Shown here piece after piece: positions 10,720-21,941 of a stretch of DNA of 64,000 nucleotides. Under the pieces are notes generated by a model. It was not told the origin of the DNA. It worked only from the letters and a program-made list of their open reading frames with translations, and made no database searches. The DNA comes from Apiotrichum sp. Y4204 (taxonomy: Eukaryota > Basidiomycota > Tremellomycetes > Trichosporonales > Trichosporonaceae): the NCBI GenBank assembly GCA_025531455.1, contig JAMYHL010000003.1:558001-622000 (forward strand), written 5' to 3'. The first letter of the stretch is position 1; every line of letters begins with the position of its first letter. A program made the position numbers and the translations under genes.

Positions 10720-11476
10720 TCAATAGGCGCCAAATGTATGGACCGAAACCTCGGCACCGATCGAATCCTCCGACTGAGAGAGTAGGGAAACATGTGGGGA
10801 AGCGAAGTGCGTCGACAGGTAGATGAGGTTTTGGGTGGCGATTCGGAGAGCCAGGCTGGTGTCGTTGGGTGGCGCAAGTGATTCTTCAGACGAGGCAAAA
10901 GCGGAGCTCGAGGAGAACGACACGTGCGACGGGGAGAAGGAGATTTGCGACGCGTCGGCCATCTCGAAGAAGGACGACACAGAGGAAGAATCGCGATTCG
11001 ACGACGAGGTCTCCGATGACTGGTCGGAGAGTTCTTGGTACATCACGGTTTCATTGTCACCGGTGTCTTCCAACAGGGCCGAATAAATTTCCCATAGAGC
11101 CAGCGCCTCCTGAAGGTCGGTGCAGCCGTACGCCGAGTCGTAAATCGCTCCGGGGATGAGCTTCTCCGCGGTGGAAGGGGGCAGGTCATCCAGGGGGTTG
11201 ATGTCGTCGCGGCCCCTGAAGGAGACGATGTTGTCTCTGCCACTTGGGTCGACTGATTCGCGACACGGGGAGGGGGCTTCGGCCTCGAGAAGCGGGTTTT
11301 GCTGGGGGCTGGGAGTCGTGGAACGTGTGGCGTTGCGGTCGACAGAAATCTTGGTAGTCTTAGTGGCTCCGACCCGCAGGTGGGCGTGCTTGACGGCCGC
11401 GAACGCGGTTCCTGATGTCAGCACACTGGGAGGTATGGCACTTACGCATCCCGAGTAGAGTAGCGAACATCAGCAT
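10720..11476 (-). CDS. Uncharacterised Ser/acidic-rich small protein
   Basis: Two exons (11476-11446 and 11411-10720) joined by a 34-nt intron give 240 aa. The N-terminus MLMFATLLGMRTAFAAVKHA is short and hydrophobic; it could be a weak signal peptide or signal anchor but lacks a clear n-region charge. The rest is acidic and Ser-rich (DTGDNETVMYQEL, SSETSSSNRDSSSVSSFFE) with no domain I know. Probably disordered. If the 31-nt first exon is wrong, the protein would start at an internal codon and lose the hydrophobic N-terminus. Function unknown. Confidence 0.55.
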
Positions 11477-12069
11477 TGCTTGAAAGCTGAAATGGTTCAG
11501 GACGGTGTTGTTTGAGGCGGGTGCGAGGGGACAATGGTTTAGCTAGGTGCTGTCTGAGTCGGCTGGGGGGGCGACAAGACGGTGCGAGAAGTGAGAATGA
11601 AGTTTGCGGTGCAGCTGGAGAAGGCCAGCAGACTGCCCATTATATATGCAGCGCGTCGAGCGATATGTTCACCTCGTTGTTGTCAATGCATGAGTAAATG
11701 TGTCCATATTGATGTGTGGATGTGTGATGGATGATGTGAGGAGAGTGTTGAGTCCACCGATGGCCCATCAGTCATCAACCATCCCACATCGTTTCGCCAC
11801 TTTCCACATCAGTTCGCCACACTCCTCATCATCAGTTCACCATCATCATTATTTCATCTTCTCTGTCTCGCCTGATCCTTCAACAGGCGCCGATGGCTGG
11901 AAAAGCCTCACATTTGATCATTCGGTTGCGCAACAAACTGTGCAACTGGCAGGACATAGATGTAAGGAGCTACAAGAGCTATATGTGATAGGTTATGCGG
12001 TATGCAAACTTTCTAGTGGGGGCCAACGGGGACCCGACGACTCTTTCCAAGGCTCTGCGACCCCAGCGC
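11477..12069. other. Intergenic region, CAT-rich
   Basis: 593 nt between two minus-strand genes. It contains the promoter of the small Ser-rich protein and a stretch rich in CAT and CATCA triplets around 11760-11870. No gene seen. Confidence 0.45.
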
Positions 12070-13266
12070 CTAATTGCCGCCGCCACGAGCAGCCTTGATG
12101 GCATTGAGGTATGCCTGTCCGGCCGCACTGAGCGGCGCGTCGGGGCCCTCGCCGTTGGTGAGCACCCATTTGTCTCCGAGCCCGCGGCCGTTGGAGAACG
12201 AGTAGCCGACGACGTCCGGGTCCTTTTCGAGGATTGGCACAATCGTGTTGATGTACTCGGAAATTCTGCCGTCGTCACTACACGGCGTGAAGCCGTTCTT
12301 GTCGTCGACGCACGCAAACTCGGATACGAGCATGGGCTTGCCGTACGCCCTGTGTTTCTCGAGCACTTTCTTGATACCCTCTGCGTCGAGTTTGTTGATA
12401 TGCACATTGGTGATATCCCACTTTGTCTTGATCTCCTTGTCGAACGGGGTGAGCCACTCCTCATCCGCCTGCTTGCACATGCTCGGCGAGATGAGAATCG
12501 TCCCCTTGGCTTTCAGAGGCGCCATCATCTCGTCCCACACCTTGGCGCCCTGGCTGACCGAGAGATCCGCGCTGCCGCTACCAGCGGCACAGTCTGGCTC
12601 CTCAAAGCCCATGACGTACTTCGGCGCCGGGTCCAGGTTGAGAGTCGTCTTCTTAAAGTCCTCGAACCGCTTCGCATCGTCGTCCAGCCCGCCCAGGTGT
12701 CCGTCCCCCCACAGCATGGGAATCGGCACTGGGCCCGGGTTGCCAGTCGGATTCGTGGACCAGTCGTACCACCACCCGATGTTGTCGCCGAAGTGTTTGA
12801 TACCGTTGCCCGACGAGATACCCGCCTTGATGCCATTAGGAATTAGGCTGCCACCGCCGCCGCCCTGCTGTTGCTGGCCCTGCGTGGCTCCCTGCTTCGG
12901 CTCTCCCTCTGGCTTTGCTAGGAGCTGTGCTTGTTGTTGCTGGCCGTCAGGTTGCTGTTGTTGCTTGGCCTGTTCCACTGGCTTATTTTCCGTTGACTTC
13001 TGCTTCGCTGGCTTTTGCCCTGGCGTTTGCTGGGTCGGCGGCTGAGGCGGTTCCTGGCCGGCGAGCTGCATAGGCTCTGGCGGACCTTGGCTATCCTGCT
13101 GCTGTAGAGACGGTAGACTGAGGGGTGCGGCGGTGTTTCCCTCAGCCAGCCCAGACGCCATCGCACTGGTAGACGGAAGGGCAGACTCGGCCTTGTGGCC
13201 GCAGGGCGTGACGGGTGCGGCGGTGGCGAGGGCGACGAGGAGGGGAAGAAGGAGCGTGAGCTGCAT
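12070..13266 (-). CDS. Secreted glycoside hydrolase family 128 beta-1,3-glucanase
   Basis: A single exon of 398 aa. It opens with a signal peptide (MQLTLLLPLLVALATAAP), followed by a Pro/Gln-rich linker to about residue 138 (runs of QQQQ and a GGGGG). From about residue 140 comes the Asl1-like catalytic domain: KAGISSGNG, GDNIGWWYDWS, PMLWGDGHLGG, the acid/base segment YVMGFEEPDC, DITNVHINKLD, and the nucleophile segment MLVSEFACVD. GH128 enzymes are TIM-barrel beta-1,3-glucanases; the two Glu residues in GFEEPD and SEFAC match the catalytic pair. It is likely secreted or wall-associated and acts on wall glucan. The gene is divergent from NAR1. A GPI signal is not apparent; the protein ends in Gly-Gly-Asn. 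Confidence 0.88.
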   Translation of the reverse strand: MQLTLLLPLLVALATAAPVTPCGHKAESALPSTSAMASGLAEGNTAAPLSLPSLQQQDSQGPPEPMQLAGQEPPQPPTQQTPGQKPAKQKSTENKPVEQAKQQQQPDGQQQQAQLLAKPEGEPKQGATQGQQQQGGGGGSLIPNGIKAGISSGNGIKHFGDNIGWWYDWSTNPTGNPGPVPIPMLWGDGHLGGLDDDAKRFEDFKKTTLNLDPAPKYVMGFEEPDCAAGSGSADLSVSQGAKVWDEMMAPLKAKGTILISPSMCKQADEEWLTPFDKEIKTKWDITNVHINKLDAEGIKKVLEKHRAYGKPMLVSEFACVDDKNGFTPCSDDGRISEYINTIVPILEKDPDVVGYSFSNGRGLGDKWVLTNGEGPDAPLSAAGQAYLNAIKAARGGGN

Positions 13267-14596
13267 GATGGGCGTGGGTGTAGCTAGAGAGTGTGTAGTT
13301 GGAACGACTGTTTTGATGAAAGAGTGGCTGAGCTGTTAGTTCGTGCAGTTCGAAGACCGCAGCGTTTTAAAGCACGCCGCTGGAGCTTGAGTATGTGTCG
13401 CCGGCGATCACGCAGCCCATGGGCGGACTTACAAATGAGGTCCTCAACCAGTGAGGAGTGTGGCCTGCACAACAACGAAAATGAGATGGGAATGGAAACG
13501 GGGTACCGATGGAGCACATGGGACATGTTCATATACAGCACATCTGTCGGATGCCGACGGATCTGATCCGTCGGGGTCAGTGAGCACTCTGTTGTTGGAG
13601 TCACGCACGAAGGGGGAGGATCTGGTTCTGCCCGTGAGTGCCCATTAAAAGGCGCCGAGATGGTGATCTGGGGGTACATCGTACTAAACTGCGAGTGCCA
13701 CACTGGAGGTGAATGCGTTATCAGATCCATCCGATCCGTCCCTGCGACCTTAAGTGACACATCGGGTAATGTGCCCAGACCACAGATCCAGAGACTTGAT
13801 GGAGATGGCGGGGATTAAGTACCAGGGGCGAGTAAGTACCTCGCAAAGAGAGCCCATGTAAGTATTTCTTGTGAGCCGCTTGCGCGTCCTCGTTCCAGAT
13901 TTCGAGACGATTGGACAAGATCAGTTTCAAAACCCACCCTCAACCCTCCCTCAACACACCGCTTCCCCCTCGTGTGGCAGCACTGCCATTCACACCCCAC
14001 CCCCGCAAATAGAACGTACGTGTCTGGGTATCTGCTCGACCAATGCACATGGGCACATCATGCGCTCCCCACCTGTGTATGATCATGTAAGATCTATAAA
14101 TGGAGGGCTGATGCCAGCAGCCTCAAGGACGCAGGACGTTCTGAGATCTGTACTGAACCTTCGGGGTCAACAGGCTGTTTTCAAGACGTGTTTGAACTCG
14201 GCCGATCAGCTGATCGGCCGATTAGATCGTCACCCGTGGGAGAAGAAGCATTGCTGGACAAAATCCACGTGGGTTTGATTCCGGTGATCACCCACCAGTG
14301 CGGATTAGCGGAGATGGGCGCGCCAGCGAACGCGATCGCCGCGATAACAACGCAGCCAGCAGCTAATGACTCGTGTGATGACTAAAAAGTTGGAATCTAT
14401 GTTGCCACCTGTTCAAGTTGTCATCCATCTCAGACAAACGACGACGAATAACGATACAACAGCAACACGAGTGGAAACAGTACAGAACACACGAGCTAGC
14501 TTTCTCCACTCAGTACCTCCCCATCAGCAAGCCCACAAGTCCACAGTCCGCAAGTCGGACACCCCTCCCTATCCTCCATCCCTCCGCTTGGCCACG
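13267..14596. other. Divergent promoter region between GH128 and NAR1
   Basis: 1.33 kb carrying the promoters of both flanking genes. It contains a 24-bp perfect palindrome at 14198-14221 (listed separately). Open frames here are short and without features. Confidence 0.5.
14198..14221. repeat. 24-bp perfect palindrome
   Basis: Bases 14198-14209 (TCGGCCGATCAG) are the exact reverse complement of 14210-14221 with no spacer. It sits 376 nt upstream of the NAR1 ATG. It could bind a dimeric regulator or simply be a chance structure. Confidence 0.8.
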
Positions 14597-16559
14597 ATGA
14601 CGTTCGCCGGCGCATTGGCAAGTCACCCGTCGAACGCATATGCTGACCCACAGCAAATCACCGATCTCGACGATTTTCTGACGCCGTCGCAGGCGTGCAT
14701 CATCCCCGTGCGGGGTAGCAAGCCCGCGACCGACGGCGACGGGAACGTGAGTGGCAAACAATCGCAAACAATCGCGGACGCTCCTGTATAGTATAGTTGG
14801 ACTGACCCGCAGACGGAGATTGTTATTGACGGGAATAACAACTACTACGAGGTCTCGACGTACCCGACCTCCGGGTCTGTCGAGGTTGCTGGAAGGCAGG
14901 CGCTGAAGAAGGCCGAGATCAGCTTGAACGACTGTCTGGCATGCAGGTGGGTCACGCAACTCGAATTAACCCCCTGACAACAGCGGTTGCATTACATCCA
15001 CAGAGTCGCTCCTCATCACGATGCAGAGCCATAACGAGGTGCTGGCATATATTCAGGAGGGCAAGTTTGAGCGCACGCCAATTCTCTCCATTGCGCCGCA
15101 GACGCTCGCCTCCCTATCGGCAAGCTACGCGGCCGCGCACTCTACCCGGCCGATACCGCTGCTTGTCCTGCTGCGCCGGATCCGCGCCTTTCTCTCCGCC
15201 CCGGAGCGGGGCGCCTGGCGCGTGTGGGATACGACCTTTGCGCGGCACATCTCCCTCCTCGAGACCGTGCGCGAGTTTGCGGCGCGACAGAAGGCCCAGA
15301 CCCTCCCCGTCCTCGCGTCCGCATGTCCGGGCTGGGTATGCTATGCCGAAAAGGCCCAGGGCGAGCTTCTCCCTCTCCTCTCAGCTGCGCGTAGCGCACA
15401 GGGTGTCTCCGGCGCGCTCGCCAAGATTCGGTTCGCGGCCGCAAACAACACCACCCCGGATAAGATCTACCACGTCACCGCGATGCCGTGCTACGACAAG
15501 AAGCTCGAGGCGAGCCGCGCCGATTTTTTCTCAGAAGTGTACAAGACGAAAGACACGGACTGCGTGCTCACGACTGGCGAGCTCGACCTGCTGCTTGCTG
15601 AACTCGGCTTCGACCCCTTGGCTCCGGTAGAGGGAGAGGCCCTTCCGCCGCTGGCGCCCACGACCGTCGACCCAGAGTCCCGCACACCCTTCCCCGAACT
15701 CCTGCAGCACCCGGGCTCCTCGTCAGGCTCGTACGTCGGTGCACTCCTCTCAGCTCTGGCGGCAGCGCATCCCGGCGCACGCCTCTCTACCCGCCGCGTC
15801 CGCGGCTCGACCGATAACGTCGAGTACACGCTCGAAGCGGACGACAAGGTCCTCTTCAAGGGCGCGACAGTGTACGGGTTCCGGAACCTGCAGAACATGG
15901 TGCGGCGGGTAGGCAAGGAGAGTGGCCGTGGTCGCGCCGGCCCGCGCGGCGCGGGCGCAGGCAAGCTCCAGGCGGCGGTGGCTGCCCGGCGAAGGAAACG
16001 CACGGCCGCGACAGAGATCGCCACCCCGTCTACGCCCGCAACGCCGGGAACCCCATCCGAGCCGGTCGACCTGGCGTCGGCGGCGCTCGCCGCCGCACGC
16101 GAGGAGAAGAAACTCGACTTTATCGAGGTCATGGCGTGTCCTGGCGGCTGTGTCAACGGCGGTGGGCAGATGAAGCCCGCAAAGGACGCAAAAGACGCAA
16201 AGGACGCAGAGGGATATCCGCGCCCGATGGCAGACGACGGCGTCGCGTCCCAGCTCACGTCATCGGGCCTCGGCGAGGACATGCGCTGGAGCACAAAGGA
16301 GTGGGTCGCGACCGTCGAGGACGTGTACTGGACCGGTCTGCCGACGCCGCCGCCCAGTCCGGTGGGTGAGGGTGCGCGTACCGACGGCGAGACGCTCCCT
16401 GCCTGGCCGGAACGCACGCGCGCTGCTGACCCGGTCGCGCACCAGGTCGTCGAGACCCTCCTTGCGGCCGATAAGGGCGCCACCTCAGCGAGCTTTGCAA
16501 AGGTCGAGAGCGACGTGCTCTCCCAGGGCGGCCTGACCCACGAGCAGGCCATGTGGTAG
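14597..16559 (+). CDS. NAR1: Cytosolic Fe-S cluster assembly factor Nar1
   Basis: Three exons (14597-14746, 14813-14946, 14984-16559) give 619 aa. Nar1 is an [FeFe]-hydrogenase-like protein without hydrogenase activity; it works with Cia1 in the CIA complex to deliver Fe-S clusters to cytosolic and nuclear proteins. The N-terminus has the family motif [12 protein letters not shown] with Cys34, then CLACSGC (Cys91, 94, 97), together the four ligands of the N-terminal 4Fe-4S cluster. The hydrogenase-like part follows: [36 protein letters not shown] and [12 protein letters not shown] with the Cys residues of the C-terminal cluster. Residues around 310-360 form a basic, Ala/Pro/Thr-rich insertion before the last cluster motif, a low-complexity expansion. 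Start chosen because it begins the conserved motif region directly. Confidence 0.93.
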
Positions 16560-16810
16560 AGAAGTGATAGAGTTGTATTGGTATTGTATCCATTTGCATT
16601 GCATGCCATCTTGCATATCGGGTTAGGAAGCAAAAACGACGCGTACTTCACTGCTGCATCCCGTCTCCTTCTCAATCCAAATCAGTTCATATATCACACA
16701 GCGCAGGGAAGCGCAAAAATTTCTAGCTATTGCGTTTATTATCGTTCACATACACCGAACCTGCAGTGTTCCTCGCACCAGATTACGCGACGATAGCAGC
16801 CAACATGGCT

Positions 16811-19800
16811 CTAAGGGTCCTCGACGAAAATGTGGTCGACCTCGGGCCACTTCTGCTCCCGCGGGCGGTCGCCCTGCAGCTCGCGGTCGTGCCAGAACTT
16901 GACCTCGCCATCGGACGCGCGGCGGGGCACCCACACACGCTCGCCCGTGTCCTCATCCGTCTGCGGCGAGAACCACCGCGGCTCGTGCGGCGGCAGCTTG
17001 CCCTCGGCGCGGAGGCGGCGCGTCTCACGCTGCTTCTCCTCGTTGGCCGTCTTGAGGTCCTGTGCGCGGTCGTAGTCTGCGTTCTCGAACGCGCGCTGGT
17101 CCGTGCGCAGACGACAGTCGGTCGGCGCAAGGTACTGTTCCAGACCGTTGGGGATGTCGTTGAGCGTCACGGCGTACGGCGTGAGGTTGAACGGAGCAGC
17201 CGGCTTTTCCGTGTTCCGCCACAGCTGCATGTACTCTGTCGTGTCCTCGGCGACCTCCTCGTTGACATCGAGAGGAGCAGACGCGATACCCGCCTGACGG
17301 GCAATGAGCTGCGAGTCCCAGCCTAACTGTCAGCAGTGTGCTCCATTTCATTGCAACTCACGGCCAGCAATCTCCCATGCCGGGTTGCCGTTGGCATCCA
17401 GAACGTTGCCCTTGATCTCAAAGGCGTCCTTGCCACGCCAGCTACGGGGCTTGAAGGTGAGCGTGGATGTCTCGCCCGTGCGGTGGTTGGTGACGGTGAG
17501 GTCACCGTAGTGGTCAATAATCGGCGTGCCCATGATAAAGTTGGACACGTTGGTGATAACCTTCTTCCACGAGTAGTGCTCGACCACGTAGCCTTCCGGG
17601 TACTCTGGACCGGCGGATGGGTAGTTGAGACCGGGCTTGACCCATTCACGAGGGATGATGAGCTCGCAGTGCGCCATACCTGTGGGGCGGATCTCAAAGT
17701 AGCGGCCCTGGAACTTGTTCTTGGCGTCGACTTCGCCATAGTACTTCCACGTCGGCGCCTCAGAGTAGCATGCCGAGATGGGAGGGTGGTGCGAGACCTG
17801 CTCGGAAATGTACCGGTAGCGGTTGGGGATTGCGTACTCGAAGCTCTGCGACAGCAGCGGGTTGAAGGGCTTGGCGACACGACCAATGGTGGACGAGTAG
17901 TTGGACATGGCAAAGGCAGCCACGAATGCGATACGCTTGAGAGAGTCCCTCTCTGACGCGGCCACGGTGAGACACGCGTCGTATTCCATATCCTCAGCCA
18001 TACGCTGCAGCATTGACGTGCACTCATTAAAGTTGACGGGGAAGGTGATCTTCGTGAGATCCTTGCCGATGGACGACTTGAGAATGCTCCACACTAGATG
18101 TCAGCTCGATAGGCAGAACCCAACTTACAGCTAACAGAAGGACGCTTGTCGTCATCAATGGGAAGACGGTGGCGGACATGGCTGTACGGCTCGAGACTCT
18201 TGCGGCCAAGGTACTGAGCAATGGTGCCCTCCTTGGGCGGTGCCGGCGCCTCGGCGGTTGGCGTGGCCGGGCGCTCGGGGTTGGCTATCGAGTCGTAGAG
18301 CTTGAGGTTGGGGATAGTGCCAGTTTCGATGGCGTCGAAGAACTCGTCATCGTCGTCCTCCGAGTCGTCAATGGCGGCAACGACCTGGTTGACATCCTGG
18401 ACGGAGAAGGACGCACGCGACATGCTGTTCGATATCGAGATCGACCGGCGGCCGCCAGTCCCACGCGAGAGCGAGTTGCGCAGCGACTGCTGCAGGAGCG
18501 GAGGGGCGACACCGGCCGGGGGAAGTTCGTGCGACAGGGTACGCTCCGGAGAGTGGGAAATTGCAGCACTGATCATAGGGTCGTGCGTGGCGCCTTCTGG
18601 GACGGGCGACGTGGGGTTGCTCATGCTGATCTCGGCAAGCACGCCGCGGGCCTGGCGGAGCGCACGGCGCTTCTTCTCGTTGTCCTTGGCGGCCTCGGTG
18701 AGTTGGCGGTCGGTCTCAGCCTGCTGCTGCGCGACGGCAAGCAAATTGTCCTCCCAGAGCTTGCGAGCCTGGACCTCGCGGGCGATGCGGTTGCTGAAGA
18801 ACTGCTCCCGGTCAAGCGTCATGTCATGCTGACGCTGGACCAAGGAGATGACGGTGGCGAGCGAAGTTCGAATGGCGTCTTTTACCTCCTGCTGACGAGA
18901 CGACGAGGGTGGGGCGCGCGAGGGGTCGGGCGAGCCGTGGACCGACGAGGGAGGCGAGGGAGGCGTGACGATGGAGCCAACGAGCTGCTCGGTGAGCTCG
19001 AGCTGGGCCTTGAGATTGTTCATCCCCAACTCAAACTCGGACTCGTGGGGAATTGTCTCGCTCTGGCGCTCATCAAGAGAAGCGTGATCGCCGGCAGAAG
19101 AACCAGCATCACTGGTGTTACCTCCGGTGGGAGATGCTTCGCGGTTCCTGGGCGCAACAATGCCCGATGGCGGGCGTCCAACACGGGGCGAGGTTGCGGA
19201 CTTTGACGAAACGCCGCTGGCGCCGGTTGCGGAGCGCTTGAGGCCGGGGTGGAGGAAGCCATCCGCGGGAGGAAGCTCACTGAGCTGCGTCCCAAGAGCA
19301 CGCTCTGGGGCAACTGAGCGAATGCTCGGCGCAATCGAGCGTGCGTTGGATGGCACACGCTTCACACCCGCACCCGCATCGGCCGTCTGCTTGCCACTCT
19401 GGTAGTACTCCATGTTGAGACGAATGGCTTGCACCCAGCGCGCGATCTCCCCGCGAGCGCTGGACTTTACAATCATCTTTGGCACCGAGGTGCTGGCGGC
19501 CGAGCTGACCTCGAAGCGGCTGCCGTCCGACGAGGGGTGGAGATTTGCAGTCGCGAGCGCGATGGAGCCGCGGCACGCAATTTGCTCATCCTCGCGGTTG
19601 CGGTCTGGTGGGTGAGTTACGTTGTGCGCGGTGTAACTCACAATAGCTCAGAACACCATTCTCCAGCACAAACCAGCGGGTCCTCCAGCCCTGGCGGTAG
19701 TTGACCCATTTGCTAAGGAAGCCCTTGAGGTCTGGAGGACGTCCGTCGCTCTTGGGCTGAATCAGACTGTCCTGGTTGCTGACTGGGTGTGAGCGGGATT

Positions 19801-21193
19801 CACAGGGTCAACGTACACTGCCGGAGGTAAGCCTTGATGCGCTCATCAGCGCCCTTGTCGTGTTCGAGGACGCGCTTGCCCTTGCGATCACGGACGAAGA
19901 CATCCGCGCCGCGCTTGACTGCGAGTTCGACAAGGCGAAGGTCGCGGCGGCTGCTGTCAGCTGCGTGCTGCATTTAACGGGCTTCGGCTTACCGTGCGGC
20001 CTCGTGGAGGAGGGACAGGCCGGAACGCTCGTCGAGGGCATTAAGGTTGAGCGACTCGGCGCGGGGCTGCTCGATAAAAGCGGAGATCTTGCTGCTCTCC
20101 TCGACGGAGGAGAGCGGGCTGCTGATGTAGTTTGCGAGGAGCTTCATGTAGCGGGCCTGGTATGCGGCACGGAATTCTGGTGTAAGAGATGAGGAGATGC
20201 GGGTACGTACGCTCAATCAGGTTGGCTACTTCAACGTTGCTTGCACACTCGAGCGGCGTCCGTCCTTTGTCGTCCTTGAGGGTGTCATCGGTACGTGGGT
20301 CCTTGAGGAGCAGCTCAACTGGGGGGTCAGCGGTGTCACGGTGCAATTTCGTGGGGACAAAAGACTGGGGACTGATCAACTGTTGACTCGTTCTCGGTGG
20401 CAAGACAAAAGGACACTGATACAATGACCTCCGTCGACCATGGCATGTGGCAGACGGCGTGCACCAGCCACACACACTGAGCCGAGAACGTTCTTATCGT
20501 CGATCAGACGTCGATCTGGGACGCACCTGCATCTAGACGGCCAATCTCGCTCGCGATGTGCAGCGCGGTAGTAGTCGAGTTGGGCGTGACGGGCAAGTTG
20601 GGGCTGGACAGGCTTGGCGACTTCAGGATGAGCTCGATGATGGGGACTGGGGTCAGCATCGAGTCAAGCAATACGGCACAGTCCTCGAAGGTCGAACAAG
20701 TTTCAACGGGTGATGCCGGATCAAAATGCTCCGGTGGCTTGGAAATAATTTCTCATTGGTGCTTCCATCCCCAACAGCTTGAGACGCGGTGACACCGTGT
20801 TACACAGTGTCACCCAAAGGCGGTGGGGGGAAGGCACAGCGCGACGCGTCGTATGCGAAGCGGAATATGCGCGACACACAGCACAGTTGGGCACACGACC
20901 ACAAGAAGGGACAGCTCCATTACAAACACCCCCCGACACTTACCAGAGGCAACCTGCACCGCCATGCCGAGGACACGGCCTGGCCCGGCGTCCGGCGGCG
21001 CATTCTTGAGGTCGTCGAGGTACGGCTGGACCTCTTGAGGATTGTTTGAGCGGAGTGCAGCGAGGAGGCGAAAGTTGTGCAGCGCCGACGAGGGGTTCGA
21101 GGCCGCGAGGGCGGCGGTCGTGGCCGTCGCGGTGCCGGCTGCGATGCCTTTACGGGGAGTCAGCCGGATGCTCGTGTACGTGTAGGTGGACAT
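16811..21193 (-). CDS. Oxysterol-binding protein homologue with ankyrin repeats, PH domain and FFAT motif (Osh1/2 type)
   Basis: Lipid-transfer protein of membrane contact sites. Ten exons give 1235 aa, all phases consistent: 21193-20944, 20646-20527, 20476-20429, 20318-20211, 20176-19993, 19953-19817, 19782-19642, 19604-18129, 18093-17362, 17322-16811. Residues 1-280 hold ankyrin repeats (TTALHIASEIGRLDA, DDKGRTPLECASNVEVANLI, ERSGLSLLHEAAR). A PH domain begins near 299 (GFLSKWVNYRQGWRTRWFVL, GVLSYYR) and ends near 400. A disordered region with a coiled coil around 600-670 follows, then an acidic FFAT motif (EFFDAIE) near 755, then the ORD from about 822 with the signature EQVSHHPPISA near 920. 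This order matches Osh1/Osh2. Exon 3 is only 48 nt. It shares a 748-nt divergent promoter with the DHHC gene. Confidence 0.93.
18325..18345 (-). other. FFAT motif in the Osh protein
   Basis: The codons read EFFDAIE, preceded by an acidic run (SEDDDD). This matches the canonical FFAT core EFFDAxE that binds the MSP domain of VAP/Scs2 proteins at the ER, so ER docking of this Osh protein is well supported by sequence. Confidence 0.9.
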
Positions 21194-21470
21194 TGGGGAT
21201 GAGAGGACAGAGAAGAGGGGTTGGGGATGTGGCGAGGGAGTGATAAGGAGCGCAAGGAGCGCAAGGCGCCCGCCACGAGAGACGGGGCACGGGGTGGGAT
21301 GGGCCGGATGGACATACCTTGTTGATCTGGCGCGGTGGAGGCCATGGGAGGCAGAGGTGGCAGCGGCTTCGCAGCGAGCGCAGAGGGGTCCGGGCGCAGG
21401 GCTGGCAGGGTGGAAGATGCGAATGCAAAGGTGGAGGAGTGGTCTGTGAGGGGCGAAGAATGTTTTGGTT

Positions 21471-21490
21471 TGTGTGTGTGTGTGTGTGTG
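21471..21490 (+). repeat. (TG)10 microsatellite
   Basis: Ten perfect TG units followed by a GA-rich stretch. It lies about 280 nt upstream of the Osh start codon. Confidence 0.95.
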
Positions 21491-21563
21491 GGAGAGAGAG
21501 AATGAGTGTTGGAGAGGGACGAAGGAGGATAGTCTGGTGGTACAGATGGGCGGATGCAACAAA

Positions 21564-21583
21564 GGGGAGGGGAGGGGAGGGGG
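21564..21583 (+). promoter_or_regulatory. Potential G-quadruplex
   Basis: Four G-runs of four or five G separated by single A residues: a textbook intramolecular G4 pattern with minimal loops. It sits in the shared promoter of the divergent Osh and DHHC genes. Formation and effect are inferred only. Confidence 0.6.
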
Positions 21584-21941
21584 ATTGCGTGGTGCTGGAG
21601 GGTGGAGGTGAGCATCAGCTGGACAGTGAGCAGCCAGTCAATGATGACCTCCACGATACAGTACACTGACACAAGCAGAGCCACAGAAGCAACCGTGGGA
21701 AAAAGTATGGAGCACACAGCTATCCTTTCGAACCTGATACAACAGGCACAGAGAAAACATAAAAGATAAAACTACGTCATAGCGTCATCATTCTCTCTCC
21801 CCCAAGTCATGTCCACCAAGGCCACCAACTTCCATTTCCAAGAATCCAGTCATCCCCTTGCTGTCGTCCTCGTCCTCGTCTTCATCGCCATCCTCTTCTC
21901 CGAGCTCACCATCCTCAACACCTCCACCACCGCTCTCCGCG

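Larger units (their letters stand above)
21194..21941. other. Divergent promoter between Osh and DHHC genes
   Basis: 748 nt holding both promoters. It contains a (TG)10 run at 21471-21490, a purine tract, and a G-quadruplex-like G-run cluster at 21564-21583. No gene seen. Confidence 0.55.

Noticed and set aside
15491..16675. 394-codon minus-strand frame opposite NAR1, and 12245-13045 (+) opposite GH128
   Set aside because: Antisense shadows of genes with strong family matches.
18169..19206. 345-codon plus-strand frame opposite the Osh gene
   Set aside because: Antisense shadow; the minus strand has the PH, FFAT and ORD features.
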